Assembly (NCBI GenBank): GCA_900314985.1
Contig: OMXL01000002.1
Coordinates: forward strand, 1-64,000
From: an uncultured Prevotellaceae bacterium
GTDB lineage: Bacteria; Bacteroidota; Bacteroidia; Bacteroidales; Bacteroidaceae
Reading direction: 5' to 3'
Length of the DNA: 64,000 bases
In this document: in pieces, positions 33,275 to 42,437 of the stretch
Layout of the letters: every line of letters begins with the position of its first letter
Numbering within the stretch: the stretch's first letter is position 1
The notes under the pieces: model-generated
Databases searched by the model: none
Told to the model about the DNA's origin: nothing
Seen by the model: the letters and a program-made list of their open reading frames with translations, nothing else
Position numbers and translations under genes: made by a program

Positions 33275-33916
33275 ATGAAAATAGGAATTATCGTAGCAAT
33301 GGACAAGGAGCTACATCAGTTGCGACAGTTATTCAGCGACGGAAACGTACGAGTAGAGAAATGTGGCATCGGCAAAGTCAACGCAGCCTTAGGTGCTCAG
33401 CGAATGATCAATGAGTTTCACCCCGACTGCATCATCAGCAGTGGCTGTGCCGGTGGTAACGGCGACGACATCAATATCCAGGATGTTGTGGTCAGTGCAG
33501 AACTCTGCTACCATGATGTCTACTGTGGCAAAGCCATCGATGACACGACGGTCTACGGACAGGTACAGGGTCTCCCCGCCCGCTATCAGGCCGACCCACA
33601 TCTTCTGGCAAAAGCAAACGCTTTGGACTGCGGAGTAAAGATACACCCAGGACTCATCGTCACTGGCGACTGGTTTGTAGACTCTAAAGACAAGATGCGC
33701 GACATCATCGGCCACTTCCCTGATGCCAAGGCTGTCGACATGGAGTCGTGTGCCATCGCACAGACCTGTTACATCAACAAGGTGCCGTTTATCTCGTTCC
33801 GTGTCATCAGCGATATGCCGCTACACGACACCGACGCCTCGCAGTACCACAACTTCTGGGACACCGTTGCCGACCACTCGTTCCAAGTGACGAAGACGTT
33901 CGTGGAATCGTTGTAA
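33275..33916 (+). CDS. mtnN: 5'-methylthioadenosine/S-adenosylhomocysteine nucleosidase
   Basis: This 213-residue protein has the MTAN layout: IGIIVAMDKELH with the catalytic acid Glu12, SGCAGG, VDMESCAIAQ with the ribose-binding Glu, and RVISDMP with the catalytic Asp. It cleaves adenine from MTA and SAH, by-products of polyamine synthesis, methylation and radical SAM chemistry. Length is slightly below the usual 230. A TACCTTTG element (33244-33251) lies upstream. It ends at a hairpin shared with typA. Confidence 0.93.
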   Translation: MKIGIIVAMDKELHQLRQLFSDGNVRVEKCGIGKVNAALGAQRMINEFHPDCIISSGCAGGNGDDINIQDVVVSAELCYHDVYCGKAIDDTTVYGQVQGLPARYQADPHLLAKANALDCGVKIHPGLIVTGDWFVDSKDKMRDIIGHFPDAKAVDMESCAIAQTCYINKVPFISFRVISDMPLHDTDASQYHNFWDTVADHSFQVTKTFVESL

Positions 33917-33921
33917 GAATA

Positions 33922-33953
33922 AAGCCCCGCCGATTGGCGAGGCTTTTCTTTTA
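33922..33953. terminator. Terminator between mtnN and typA
   Basis: aagccccgcc / ggcgaggctt (33922-33931, 33936-33945), one mismatch, GATT loop, followed by a T-rich run. It also overlaps the last bases of the convergent typA gene. Confidence 0.7.
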
Positions 33954-35753
33954 TTGCTTGTTGGCCTTCTTGCGCTGGTCATGGTCAAGGATGATTTTGC
34001 GCATACGCATCGACTTGGGAGTAACCTCCACGAGTTCGTCTTCCTTGATATACTCTAAGCACTCTTCCAGTGACATCACTACCTTAGGAATGATGCGTGC
34101 CTTGTCATCGGTACCAGAAGCGCGGACGTTGGTCAGCTGCTTGGCCTTGCAGACGTTGATGACGAGGTCATTGTCGTGCACATGCTCACCGACCACCTGT
34201 CCCATATAGACGTCCTCACCTGGATCGATGAAGAACTTACCACGGTCCTGCAACTTATCAATAGCATAGGCGAAGGCGTTACCCGTCTCCAGGGCAATCA
34301 TCGAACCATTCACGCGGCGCTCAATCTCACCCTTGTAAGGCTGGTACTCCTTGAAGCGGTGTGCCATAATGGCCTCACCCTGCGAAGCGGTCAGCACATT
34401 GGTACGCAGGCCAATGATACCGCGTGAGGGGATGTTAAACTCGATATTGGTACGCTCACCCTGCGACTCCATGCTGGTCATCTCGCCCTTACGGCGGGTC
34501 ACCATGTCAATCATCTTTGAAGCGAACTCCTCAGGAACGTTGATGGTGAGTTCTTCGATAGGCTCACACTTCTGACCATCAATCTCCTTATAGATTACCT
34601 GCGGCTGACCGACCTGCAACTCATAGCCCTCACGACGCATGGTCTCGATGAGTACGGAGAGGTGCAGCACACCACGACCTGAGACAATCCAACGGTCGGT
34701 AGAGTCCTCGAAGGGTTCTACGCGCAGGGCGAGGTTCTTCTCCAACTCCTTCTCCAGACGGTCGTTGATATGGCGAGAGGTTACAAACTTACCCTCTTTA
34801 CCAAAGAATGGTGAGTCGTTGATCATGAAGAGCATCGACATGGTAGGCTCGTCGATAGCGATAGGTGGCAGTGCCTCGGGATTCTCGATATCGCAGATGG
34901 TGTCACCAATCTCAAACTTCTCCAGACCGATGACAGCACAGATATCACCACATTCCACCTGATCGATGCGGCTATGACCCATGCCGTCAAAAGTGTGCAA
35001 CTCCTTGATCTTGGTCTTCTCCATCGAACCGTCACGGTGAGCGATGGTGACCTGCTGACCGTCTTTCAGTGTGCCACGGTGTACGCGACCTACGGCGATA
35101 CGACCGGTATAAGAGCTGTAGTCGAGCGATGTAATCAGCATCTGTGGGGTGCCCTCCAACTGTGTGGGAGCAGGGATAACCTCCAGAATCTTGTCCAACA
35201 GATAGGTGATATCTGTGGTGGGTTTGTTATAGTCCTCACCCATCCAACCGTTCTTGGCAGAGCCATAGACTACGGGGAAGTCCAACTGGTCTTCAGTAGC
35301 GCCCAGTGAGAACATCAGGTCGAATACCATCTCATAGACCTCTTCAGGACGACAGTTTGGTTTGTCCACCTTGTTGACAACCACGATGGGCTTCAGACCA
35401 ATCTGCAGGGCTTTCTGCAGGACGAAGCGTGTCTGAGGCATCGGACCCTCGAAGGCGTCGACGAGCAACAGACAACCGTCTGCCATATTGAGCACACGCT
35501 CTACTTCACCACCGAAGTCAGAGTGTCCCGGGGTGTCTATGATATTAATCTTTGTTCCTTTCCAATTGATGCTCACATTCTTTGAGAGAATAGTGATGCC
35601 ACGCTCACGCTCCAAGTCGTTAGCGTCCAACACCTGATTGCTGAGATCCTGTCCCTCACGGAACAGATTGCCTGCCAACATCATCTTGTCCACGAGCGTC
35701 GTTTTGCCGTGGTCTACGTGTGCGATAATCGCAATGTTTCTGATATCCTGCAT
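33951..35753 (-). CDS. typA: Ribosome-associated GTPase TypA/BipA
   Basis: A 600-residue translation GTPase. G1 [10 protein letters not shown] (9-18), the G2/G3 region RERGITI...[14 protein letters not shown] and G4 NKVDKP are all intact, followed by the EF-G-like domain II, domains III and V and the TypA-specific C-terminal domain. It binds 70S ribosomes and assists assembly and translation under stress. The gene is monocistronic; TACCTTTG (35784-35777) lies 23 bp before the start. It is divergent from rpsO. Confidence 0.97.
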   Translation of the reverse strand: MQDIRNIAIIAHVDHGKTTLVDKMMLAGNLFREGQDLSNQVLDANDLERERGITILSKNVSINWKGTKINIIDTPGHSDFGGEVERVLNMADGCLLLVDAFEGPMPQTRFVLQKALQIGLKPIVVVNKVDKPNCRPEEVYEMVFDLMFSLGATEDQLDFPVVYGSAKNGWMGEDYNKPTTDITYLLDKILEVIPAPTQLEGTPQMLITSLDYSSYTGRIAVGRVHRGTLKDGQQVTIAHRDGSMEKTKIKELHTFDGMGHSRIDQVECGDICAVIGLEKFEIGDTICDIENPEALPPIAIDEPTMSMLFMINDSPFFGKEGKFVTSRHINDRLEKELEKNLALRVEPFEDSTDRWIVSGRGVLHLSVLIETMRREGYELQVGQPQVIYKEIDGQKCEPIEELTINVPEEFASKMIDMVTRRKGEMTSMESQGERTNIEFNIPSRGIIGLRTNVLTASQGEAIMAHRFKEYQPYKGEIERRVNGSMIALETGNAFAYAIDKLQDRGKFFIDPGEDVYMGQVVGEHVHDNDLVINVCKAKQLTNVRASGTDDKARIIPKVVMSLEECLEYIKEDELVEVTPKSMRMRKIILDHDQRKKANKQ

Positions 35754-35802
35754 ATAGTAATTTTATATTTCGGCTGCAAAGGTACACATTTTTGGCGAAA
35801 TA

Positions 35803-35834
35803 TTTGCTGGTTTTGCAAAAAAGTTGTACCTTTG
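35803..35834 (+). promoter_or_regulatory. rpsO promoter and leader
   Basis: TTTG (35803-35806), 20 nt, TACCTTTG (35827-35834). The leader of about 105 nt before the ATG contains pairing segments (aaggcggttagcctccgaagg region) and could host S15 autoregulation, as known in other bacteria; that is inference. Confidence 0.75.
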
Positions 35835-35944
35835 CAGCCGCTATTCGGAAAATCCGATGCATTCGACGAGGTAAAATCGTTGTGATTAAGGCGGTTAGCC
35901 TCCGAAGGATGTTATGGCAAACATTATTTAATCATCAAAAAACA

Positions 35945-36214
35945 ATGTATTTAGATCAAGCTAAGAAGGCTGAGATTTTCGGCCAGTATGGCAAGGACAC
36001 TAAGGACACCGGTTCTGTAGAGAGCCAGGTAGCACTGTTCACCTATCGTATTCAGCACCTCACCGAGCACCTGAAGAAGAACCACAAGGACTTCGGCACC
36101 GCTCGTTCACTGACCAAGCTGGTAGGTCGTCGTCGTAAGCTCCTTAAGTATCTTTACAACAAGGACATCAACCGTTATCGTAATCTTATCAAGTCTCTCG
36201 GACTGCGTAAGTAA
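35945..36214 (+). CDS. rpsO: 30S ribosomal protein S15
   Basis: An 89-residue protein of exactly the usual length, with the family motif HFKTHKKD-like LKKNHKDFGTARSLTKLVGRR and LLKYLYNKD. It binds 16S rRNA early in small-subunit assembly. Single gene with its own consensus promoter, a long leader and a strong terminator. Confidence 0.98.
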   Translation: MYLDQAKKAEIFGQYGKDTKDTGSVESQVALFTYRIQHLTEHLKKNHKDFGTARSLTKLVGRRRKLLKYLYNKDINRYRNLIKSLGLRK

Positions 36215-36232
36215 TACGGAACGAACAAAATT

Positions 36233-36260
36233 AAAGCCCTGCACACTGCAGGGCTTTTTT
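36233..36260 (+). terminator. rpsO terminator
   Basis: aaagccctgca (36233-36243) pairs perfectly with tgcagggcttt (36247-36257) around a 3-nt loop and is followed by T residues. The convergent GH28 gene ends six bases further. Confidence 0.9.
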
Positions 36261-36265
36261 GTTTC

Positions 36266-37744
36266 TTATTGTACCGTAATCATCACGTTCTTTTTCTTAA
36301 TATTCTGGCAGTTGGTGAAGACGGCATCCTTCTTGGCGAGGATGGTAATGTTCTGCAGCGTAATGCCGTCGATAGGCATCTCGGGCAGTCCGTTGAACTC
36401 CATAGCGCGTCCGGCACCGTTGCACACAATGTTACGGATATCGATATTACGGAAGATGGGCGTTGTCTCATCGACAGGCTTCTTGGTAACATTGTCTGGA
36501 TTGTCACCGTCTGCCAACATCTCAGCCACCGACTTTCCACCATAATACATATTAAAGGTGATGGCATCGGTCTTGATATCGGTCATCGAGATGTTCTTGA
36601 TAAAGATGTTCTCTACGATACCACCACGGCCACGGGTCGACTTAAAGCGCAGACCCACGTCAGTACCTAAGAACTGACAGTTATCGACGAGGATATTCCT
36701 TACGCCGCCACTCATCTCCGAGCCCACGACGAAGCCGCCATGTCCGGCAAATACCGTACAACCCTTGACGACGACATTCTCGCAGGGAATGCCACGACGG
36801 CGACCGTCAGCATCCTTACCACTCTTGATGCAGATGCCATCGTCGCCAGCATCGAAGCGAGAGTTGATAATCAGCGCATTCTTACACGACTCCAGATCGA
36901 GGGCATCGCCATTCTGGGCGTAGCTGGGGTTACGCACCAGCACATCCTCGACGATGACGTTCTCACACATCAGCGGATGCAGGTTCCATGCTGGAGAGTT
37001 CTGAAAGATGACACCCTTCAGACGGACATTCTTACACTTCACCAGCGACACCATGACGGGGCGCACAAAGCGCTTGATGGCGTTCCACTCAGCATCGGTC
37101 TTGGCATTGGGTACATTCATGTTGGCACCCTTCTCACCTTGGGCATAGCCTGCTGAGGGTACCCAATAGCCGGGCTTCATCTCCTGACTGCCGGGGATAG
37201 CTAACAGTTCTTTCCAGTGAGCCTCCGTCACCTTTCCTTTCTTCACGGGACGCCAGTACTGGCCGTTGCCATCAATGACACCCTTGCCCGTAATGGCGAT
37301 GTTCGTGGCACCGTTGGCACTCAGTGGCGACTGACAGCGACGGGTATCCAAGCCCTCAAAAGAGGTCTCGACCAGCGGATACAGCGACTCGTCGGCAGCA
37401 AACAGGATGACGGCACCTGCCTTCAGGTTCAGTTCGATATGGCTCTTCAGCACGATAGGGCCAGTATGCCACACGCCCTGTGGCACCACCAGCTTACCGC
37501 CGCCCTTCTTCACCAGTGCATCGATGGCTTTGGCAAAGGCCTCGGTATTCAGGGTGATACCATCGCCCACTGCACCGAAGTCCTTCAGATTGACCTCGTA
37601 GTCAGGGATGACGGGTGCCGTTATCTCAGGCATCTGGAACGGCAGCTTCTCCGTATATTTCTTGTAGGGGTTCTCGCTCTTGTCAGCAGCGAAGACACTA
37701 ATCGCCATTAGGACAGCGATAAGCGTCACGATTCGTTTGTTCAT
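36266..37744 (-). CDS. GH28 polygalacturonase-type glycoside hydrolase
   Basis: A 492-residue exported protein. After a signal peptide (1-20) comes the FGAVGDGITLNT motif (56-66) that opens GH28 beta-helices. The four catalytic motifs follow: NGDALD (278-283), DDGICIKSG (301-309), GHGG (334-337) and RFKSTRGRGG (366-375). It should hydrolyse alpha-1,4-galacturonide bonds in the periplasm or at the surface, most likely in an exo mode by analogy to similar bacterial enzymes. The KduI and ExuT-like genes at 17-19.4 kb extend the same pathway but are not in an operon with it. There is no lipobox. Confidence 0.93.
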   Translation of the reverse strand: MNKRIVTLIAVLMAISVFAADKSENPYKKYTEKLPFQMPEITAPVIPDYEVNLKDFGAVGDGITLNTEAFAKAIDALVKKGGGKLVVPQGVWHTGPIVLKSHIELNLKAGAVILFAADESLYPLVETSFEGLDTRRCQSPLSANGATNIAITGKGVIDGNGQYWRPVKKGKVTEAHWKELLAIPGSQEMKPGYWVPSAGYAQGEKGANMNVPNAKTDAEWNAIKRFVRPVMVSLVKCKNVRLKGVIFQNSPAWNLHPLMCENVIVEDVLVRNPSYAQNGDALDLESCKNALIINSRFDAGDDGICIKSGKDADGRRRGIPCENVVVKGCTVFAGHGGFVVGSEMSGGVRNILVDNCQFLGTDVGLRFKSTRGRGGIVENIFIKNISMTDIKTDAITFNMYYGGKSVAEMLADGDNPDNVTKKPVDETTPIFRNIDIRNIVCNGAGRAMEFNGLPEMPIDGITLQNITILAKKDAVFTNCQNIKKKNVMITVQ

Positions 37745-37769
37745 AAGCAGTTTGTTTTATTTGTTTTGA

Positions 37770-38216
37770 TTATGTTGTTCTAGTTGTTGGAGTTGTCGTT
37801 TGAATTTCCTTTAGCGGTATCATCACGAAGTCGCGCTCATGCATCAACGGATGTGGGATTTTCAGATCAGGCTCATCGACGGTCAGGTCGTCATAGAGCA
37901 GGATGTCGATGTCAATAGGTCGGTCGGCATAACTGCCAGCCACACTTTTCTTTCTCCTGCCTAAGTCGCGCTCTATCTGCTGTGTCAGCAGCAACACCTC
38001 GCGGGGTGTCTTCTCCGTCTCGCAACAGATGGCGGCATTGAGGAACGTGTTGTCCGACTCAAAGCCCCACGGCTCTGTCTCGATGAACGACGACTGGCGC
38101 GTCACCGTGCCAATCTGCTCACCAATGAGGCGAATGGCTTCTTGGAGGTTCCACACCTTGTCGCCAAGGTTGGAACCCAAACCCAAAAACACCTTATGCA
38201 GAAGCAAATTTTTCAC
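37770..38216 (-). CDS. folK: HPPK, 6-hydroxymethyl-dihydropterin pyrophosphokinase
   Basis: This 148-residue protein has the FolK motifs: FLGLGSNLGD, LQEAIRLI, SSFIETEPWGF, FLNAA and the DIDILLY/IPHP region (residues 105-125). It transfers pyrophosphate from ATP to 6-hydroxymethyl-dihydropterin in folate synthesis. The start is GTG at 38216 (GTG AAA AAT), lying inside the first heptamer of the repeat that also ends just after the queA stop. The C-terminus is Thr/Pro-rich. Confidence 0.93.
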   Translation of the reverse strand: MKNLLLHKVFLGLGSNLGDKVWNLQEAIRLIGEQIGTVTRQSSFIETEPWGFESDNTFLNAAICCETEKTPREVLLLTQQIERDLGRRKKSVAGSYADRPIDIDILLYDDLTVDEPDLKIPHPLMHERDFVMIPLKEIQTTTPTTRTT

Positions 38217-38252
38217 TATTCACTTTTCACTATTCACTAGGCCTCCGGCCGC
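38212..38252. repeat. Heptamer tract plus 13-bp palindrome at the queA-folK junction
   Basis: Units ttcacta, ttcactt, ttcacta, ttcacta (38212-38239) followed by ggcctccggccgc (38240-38252). On the minus strand the palindrome begins right after the queA TAA stop and the last heptamer holds the folK GTG start. Confidence 0.9.
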
Positions 38253-39395
38253 TTAGTCATCTACGATGAGCATCGCGTCGCCATAGCATCCGAACTTATA
38301 GCCGTTCTGTACAGCCATGTCGTAGGCCTTCATGACGAGGTCGTAGCCACCAAAGGCGGCAGTAGCCATCACCATGGTCGACTCAGAATGGTAGAAGTTG
38401 GTAATCATGGCGTCAGCCAGTCCGAAGTCATACGGTGGGAAGATGAACTTGTTGGTCCATCCGTTGAACTCCTTCAGCATTCCGTCGGTACCTACCGCAG
38501 TCTCTGTGGCACGCACGGTGCTGATGCCCACTGCACAGACGTGGTGACCCTCTTCCTTGGCCTTGTTGACGGTAGCACAGGCTTCGGGTGATACAATCAT
38601 CTGCTCAGAGCTCATCTTGTGCTTGGTGAGGTCTTCCACCTCGATAGGATCGAAGCAACCCAGACCACAGTGTACGGTGACGAACGAGAAGTCGATGCCA
38701 CGAATCTCCATGCGCTTCATCAACTCACGGCTGAAGTGCAGACCAGAGGCAGGAGCGGTGACGGCACCCTCATGCTTGGCATAGATAGTCTGGAAGTTCT
38801 CCATATCGTCAGCTGTAGCAGGACGCTTGTCGACGATGTAGCGTGGCAGCGGCGCTGAGCCCAAGGCAAACAGTTCCTGCTTGAACTCATCGTGCGGACA
38901 GTCATAGAGGAAACGTAGCGTACGGCCACGGCTGGTGGTGTTGTCGATGACCTCAGCCACCATAGGACCCTCTTCGTCGAAGAACAGCTTGTTACCGATA
39001 CGAATCTTACGGGCTGGCTCTACCAGCACATCCCACAGGCGCAGCTCCTCGTTGAGCTCACGCAGCAGGAACACCTCAATCTTCGCATCGGTTTTCTCCT
39101 TAGTACCAAAGAGACGGGCAGGAAACACCTTTGTATCGTTGAACACAAAGACGTCGCCCTCGTCGAAGTAGTCGATGACATTCTTGAAGGTCAGGTAGTC
39201 GGTAGTATCATTACCGTCAGCATCTTTTTGGAACATGTCAACGGTCTGACTCTTACGGTGTACCACCATCAGGCGGCACTCGTCGCGATGATACACTTTC
39301 TCCACACTACCGTCTTCGTTCTCAAAGACGCGATGGGGAGGCTCCAGGGCTATCTGGTCCTCAGGCAACTTGAATTTGAATTGTGATAACTTCAT
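38253..39395 (-). CDS. queA: tRNA preQ1(34) S-adenosylmethionine ribosyltransferase-isomerase
   Basis: A 380-residue protein of family length with the QueA signature LPxxxIA-like opening (KLPEDQIALEPP), DDTKVFPARL-type NDTKVFPARLFG, TAPASGLHFS and PPYDFGLADAMITNFH-type segments. It transfers and isomerises the ribose of SAM onto preQ1 in tRNA to form epoxyqueuosine. It lies between truB and folK in the conserved minus-strand cluster and was probably transcribed with them. Its stop is followed at once by the palindrome-heptamer element. Confidence 0.95.
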   Translation of the reverse strand: MKLSQFKFKLPEDQIALEPPHRVFENEDGSVEKVYHRDECRLMVVHRKSQTVDMFQKDADGNDTTDYLTFKNVIDYFDEGDVFVFNDTKVFPARLFGTKEKTDAKIEVFLLRELNEELRLWDVLVEPARKIRIGNKLFFDEEGPMVAEVIDNTTSRGRTLRFLYDCPHDEFKQELFALGSAPLPRYIVDKRPATADDMENFQTIYAKHEGAVTAPASGLHFSRELMKRMEIRGIDFSFVTVHCGLGCFDPIEVEDLTKHKMSSEQMIVSPEACATVNKAKEEGHHVCAVGISTVRATETAVGTDGMLKEFNGWTNKFIFPPYDFGLADAMITNFYHSESTMVMATAAFGGYDLVMKAYDMAVQNGYKFGCYGDAMLIVDD

Positions 39396-39412
39396 TTTAT
39401 CTTGATGTTTCG

Positions 39413-40144
39413 TTATTTCGATGTTTCAGTATTTAGAGGATTCGATGTTTCGACCTCTTGCTGTTCCAGCCACTGGGGGAAGTCGTCGATGGTGATGCAG
39501 TCCTCCATGCGGATGGCGCCCAGACGGGTACGGCACAGCGCCGTCAGATAGGCTCCGCTCTGTAGTGCCCTGCCGATGTCGCGGGCCAGCGAGCGAATGT
39601 AGGTACCTTTGCCACACACTACGCGGATGCTCATCTGCATGGTCTCGGCGTTGAAGTCGGTCAGCTCTATCTCGTCGATGTGCACCGTCTTGGCAGCCAG
39701 CGCCACCTCCTTACCCTTACGCATCAGGTCGTAGGCACGGTCGCCGCCAATCTTACAGGCTGAATATTCGGGTGGCACCTGTTGGATGTCGCCGACAAAA
39801 CCCTTCAGGGCCTGCTCTATCAGTTCACGGGTGATGTGCTCCGTTGGATAGGTGGCATCCACTTCGTGTTCCATATCGTAGCTAGGCGTCGTAGCACCCA
39901 ACTGCAAGGTGGCAGTATATTCTTTGTCGTGCAGCTGCAGACTCTCTATCTCTTTGGTCTTCTTGCCCGTACACAGTATCAGCACGCCTGTGGCCAGCGG
40001 GTCGAGGGTACCGGCATGACCTATCTTCACACGTTTGACGCCTACCTTTTTTGATACGCGCGTGCGCACGAAGGCCAGCGCACCGAACGACGTCATGCGG
40101 TAGGGTTTGTTGATATAGATGTATTCGCCTGCTGTGAAATTCAC
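39413..40144 (-). CDS. truB: tRNA pseudouridine55 synthase
   Basis: A 243-residue protein with the TruB motif KIGHAGTLDPLATGVLI carrying the catalytic Asp, and CGKGTYIRSLARDIG. It makes pseudouridine 55 in the T arm of tRNAs. The start is GTG at 40144, preceded by caagg; no in-frame ATG is nearby. The last 14 residues (EVETSNPLNTETSK) come from a degenerate repeat with three copies of gaaacatc (39396-39452) that also fills the gap to queA. A 15-bp repeat lies just upstream. Confidence 0.94.
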   Translation of the reverse strand: MNFTAGEYIYINKPYRMTSFGALAFVRTRVSKKVGVKRVKIGHAGTLDPLATGVLILCTGKKTKEIESLQLHDKEYTATLQLGATTPSYDMEHEVDATYPTEHITRELIEQALKGFVGDIQQVPPEYSACKIGGDRAYDLMRKGKEVALAAKTVHIDEIELTDFNAETMQMSIRVVCGKGTYIRSLARDIGRALQSGAYLTALCRTRLGAIRMEDCITIDDFPQWLEQQEVETSNPLNTETSK

Positions 40145-40148
40145 CTTG

Positions 40149-40203
40149 ACAATTTTACTATTTGACGATTTACTATTTGACGATTTACTATTTGACGATT
40201 TAT
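40149..40203. repeat. 15-bp tandem repeat TTTGACGATTTACTA
   Basis: More than three 15-bp units between uppP and truB; the uppP stop codon lies in the last unit. Related tracts (TTTGACAATTTACTA) lie at 41011-41059 and 50400-50463. There are no unique spacers, so it is not a CRISPR array. Confidence 0.9.
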
Positions 40204-41003
40204 CCCAGCAGTGAACAGATAATGGTTACAACACCCACAATGGCGCAATAGATGCCGAAGTAGACCAGCTTGCCCTTCTTGACGATGTTAATCATCCACT
40301 TGCAGGCCAGACAACCGAAGATAAAGGCCGACACGAAGCCGACAGCCAGGGGCAGGGCCTCGATAGAACCCATCACATTCTCGCCCTTCGTCATCTTCAG
40401 CACGTCGAGCAGGGCCTCACCCAAGATAGGTGGTATCACCATCAGGAATGAGAACTGTGCCAGCGACTCCTTCTTGTTGCCCAACAGCAGACCGGTAGCG
40501 ATGGTGCTGCCAGAGCGTGACACGCCAGGCAGTACGGCAACGGCCTGTGCCAGTCCGATGATGAAGGCATCCTTCATAGAGATATGCTCCTTCTGACGGG
40601 GCTTGGCATAGTACGAGAAGATGAGCAGCGAGGCGGTGATGAGCAGGCAGAAGCCTACCACTAACAGTCCTGAGCCGAAAATCTCCTCGACATAGTCTTT
40701 AAAGAACACACCCACAATGCCGACGGGAATCATCGACACGATGATGTTCAGTGCATATTTTGTCTCCTTATTCAGTTCACACTTAAACAGTCCACGGACT
40801 ATCCAGTCTATCTCGCTCCACAGGATAACGAGCGTAGACAGTACGGTAGCTACATGCACAGCAACGGTAAACATCAGATTCTCCTCACCATTCTCCATAC
40901 CAAACAAGGCCTGACCAATAGCCAGATGACCGCTACTGCTGACGGGCAGATACTCTGTCAGTCCCTGAATGATTCCTAATATCAATGCTTCAAACCAACT
41001 CAT
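40200..41003 (-). CDS. uppP: Undecaprenyl-diphosphatase
   Basis: A 267-residue membrane protein of the BacA/UppP family with both signature motifs: [15 protein letters not shown] (14-28) and [14 protein letters not shown] (about 163-176), and about eight membrane segments. It recycles undecaprenyl pyrophosphate, the lipid carrier for wall and surface glycans, and confers bacitracin tolerance. It belongs to the conserved ftsX-DUF3098-uppP-truB-queA-folK order. Confidence 0.95.
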   Translation of the reverse strand: MSWFEALILGIIQGLTEYLPVSSSGHLAIGQALFGMENGEENLMFTVAVHVATVLSTLVILWSEIDWIVRGLFKCELNKETKYALNIIVSMIPVGIVGVFFKDYVEEIFGSGLLVVGFCLLITASLLIFSYYAKPRQKEHISMKDAFIIGLAQAVAVLPGVSRSGSTIATGLLLGNKKESLAQFSFLMVIPPILGEALLDVLKMTKGENVMGSIEALPLAVGFVSAFIFGCLACKWMINIVKKGKLVYFGIYCAIVGVVTIICSLLG

Positions 41004-41010
41004 CTAGTTA

Positions 41011-41059
41011 ATTTACTATTTGACAATTTACTATTTGACAATTTACTATTTACTATTTA
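41011..41059. repeat. 15-bp tandem repeat TTTACTATTTGACAA
   Basis: Two full 15-bp units and two partial (tttacta) units in the gap between DUF3098 and uppP; the last unit overlaps the DUF3098 stop region. Confidence 0.9.
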
Positions 41060-41286
41060 TTTTCTCCTTTAGGGCGGCGTACCACCGCATAAATCATTGA
41101 CACGAAACCTGCCAGGCACACCAGCGGAGCCACCTTGATGCGGCGGGCACTGAAGATGTCAGGGTCGTAAGCCGTCTCTGTCGAGCCACTGCCACTCATC
41201 AGCAGGAAGCCCAACACCACTACTGCCATGCCTACTGCCAGCAGTATGTAGTTCACTTTATCGAATGCAAAATCTCTTTTATCCAT
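41053..41286 (-). CDS. DUF3098 small membrane protein
   Basis: A 77-residue protein with two membrane segments (about 12-30 and 50-68) and the family's ...DPDIFSARRIKVAPLVCLAGF signature between them. In Bacteroidota it almost always sits between ftsX and uppP, as here, suggesting a role in cell division or envelope synthesis; its function is unknown. Confidence 0.88.
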   Translation of the reverse strand: MDKRDFAFDKVNYILLAVGMAVVVLGFLLMSGSGSTETAYDPDIFSARRIKVAPLVCLAGFVSMIYAVVRRPKGENK

Positions 41287-41331
41287 AAATAATCTACTCT
41301 TCTCTATTCACTTTTCAGCGGTAGCAAATTC

Positions 41332-41386
41332 TTCACTATTCACTATTCACTATTTACTTTTCACTATTCACTAGGCCGCAGGCCGC
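41332..41386. repeat. Heptamer tract plus 13-bp palindrome after ftsX
   Basis: Six heptamers (41332-41373, mostly ttcacta) abut ggccgcaggccgc (41374-41386), which overlaps the first base of the ftsX stop codon. A degraded copy (ttctctattcacttttcagcgg, 41300-41321) lies between it and DUF3098. Confidence 0.9.
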
Positions 41387-42264
41387 TAAATTTTGTACAG
41401 TTCTTGCGCCTTCATCTTCAGGAACTTATTCACCGCCAGGAAGGCACAGAGCGCCGTGATTACGATGCCGAATACCAGCACCGAGGCTCCCGTCAGCGTC
41501 AGCACGTCCCATGTCACAATGTCGAGGACACCGGGTTGCGTCAGGTAGAGACCATACACGCCCAATCCCAGCACACAGTTGGCCAGCACGGCAGCGATGA
41601 CGCCCACCAGCACCGCCTGTCGGAGGAACGGCTTGCGGATGAAGCCCCACGAGGCTCCCACCAGCTTCATGGTGTGTATGACGAAGCGGTTGGCATAGAT
41701 GCTCAGGCGCACCGTATTGCTAATCAGCGAGAACGACACAAAGGTCAGCAGCAGGGCCAGCACCAGCAAGATGATGCTCACACGACTGATGTTCACATTC
41801 ACCTGATCCATCAGGTCTTCCATATAGGCCAGGTCGCTCACGCGCTTGTCCTTCTTCAACTCCTTGGCAATCCACTTCAGCGAGTCGCGGCAGGCATAGT
41901 CTGCATTCAGACGAATCTCCAACGTGGCGGGGAACGGGTTGAAGCCCAAGAATTCCGAGGGGTCGCTGCCCAACTCCTTCACCTGCTCACGCTGTGCCTG
42001 TTCCTTGCTGATATAGTCGATATCGTGGGAATAGGGACGGTGGTACAGTTCGCGACAGAACAGATGGGCATCGTTCACCGACACTGAGTCTTTCAGCATG
42101 AGGGTCACCGTCAGGTTCTCCTTCATGTGAGCCGACAAGTTACGTGCAGACAGCACGAAGAACACCACCATGCCTAACAGAATAAGTACCATGGTCGTGC
42201 TTATACACAGAGTAACAACCTGCAAACCTCTGCGGCTGCGGGCCTTCTTACGTTTTTTACTCAT
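41386..42264 (-). CDS. ftsX: Cell division permease-like protein FtsX
   Basis: A 292-residue protein with the FtsX topology: a basic N-terminus, TM1 (about 18-38), an extracytoplasmic domain (40-165), then three membrane segments (170-195, 215-240, 262-285). It pairs with the ATPase FtsE to activate wall amidases at the division site; ftsE is not in the window. The amidase at 10.4-11.7 kb is a possible downstream enzyme. The stop codon overlaps the palindrome-heptamer element. Confidence 0.9.
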   Translation of the reverse strand: MSKKRKKARSRRGLQVVTLCISTTMVLILLGMVVFFVLSARNLSAHMKENLTVTLMLKDSVSVNDAHLFCRELYHRPYSHDIDYISKEQAQREQVKELGSDPSEFLGFNPFPATLEIRLNADYACRDSLKWIAKELKKDKRVSDLAYMEDLMDQVNVNISRVSIILLVLALLLTFVSFSLISNTVRLSIYANRFVIHTMKLVGASWGFIRKPFLRQAVLVGVIAAVLANCVLGLGVYGLYLTQPGVLDIVTWDVLTLTGASVLVFGIVITALCAFLAVNKFLKMKAQELYKI

Positions 42265-42312
42265 ATCTTTTTAGACGTAATACACCTAATTTCGTGCAAA
42301 GTTACTACTTTA

Positions 42313-42340
42313 TTTGAACTTTGAAGTTTGAAGTTTGAAG
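42313..42340. repeat. Heptamer tract TTTGAAG x4
   Basis: Units tttgaac, then three of tttgaag, the complement of the GTTCAAA family, between the divergent ftsX and radical SAM genes. Confidence 0.85.
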
Positions 42341-42385
42341 TTTATGATTTGACATTAATCTTATTTAACACTTCGCAAATAAAAT

Positions 42386-42413
42386 GTTCAATGTTCAATG
42401 TTCAATGTTCAAC
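42386..42413. repeat. Heptamer tract GTTCAAT x4 in the radical SAM promoter region
   Basis: Units gttcaat x3 and gttcaac, ending eight bases before the TACTTTTG -7 element (42422-42429). It lies where the -33 element should be, so unit number would change promoter spacing. Confidence 0.85.
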
Positions 42414-42437
42414 GAATTTTGTACTTTTGCACTCACT

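Noticed and set aside
40149-40203. Possible CRISPR array from the 15-bp repeats
   Set aside because: The units are contiguous without unique spacers, and there are no cas genes.
42384-42437. Upstream ATG of the radical SAM gene
   Set aside because: It lies inside the GTTCAAT tract and ahead of the -7 element; the conserved family start is at 42438.
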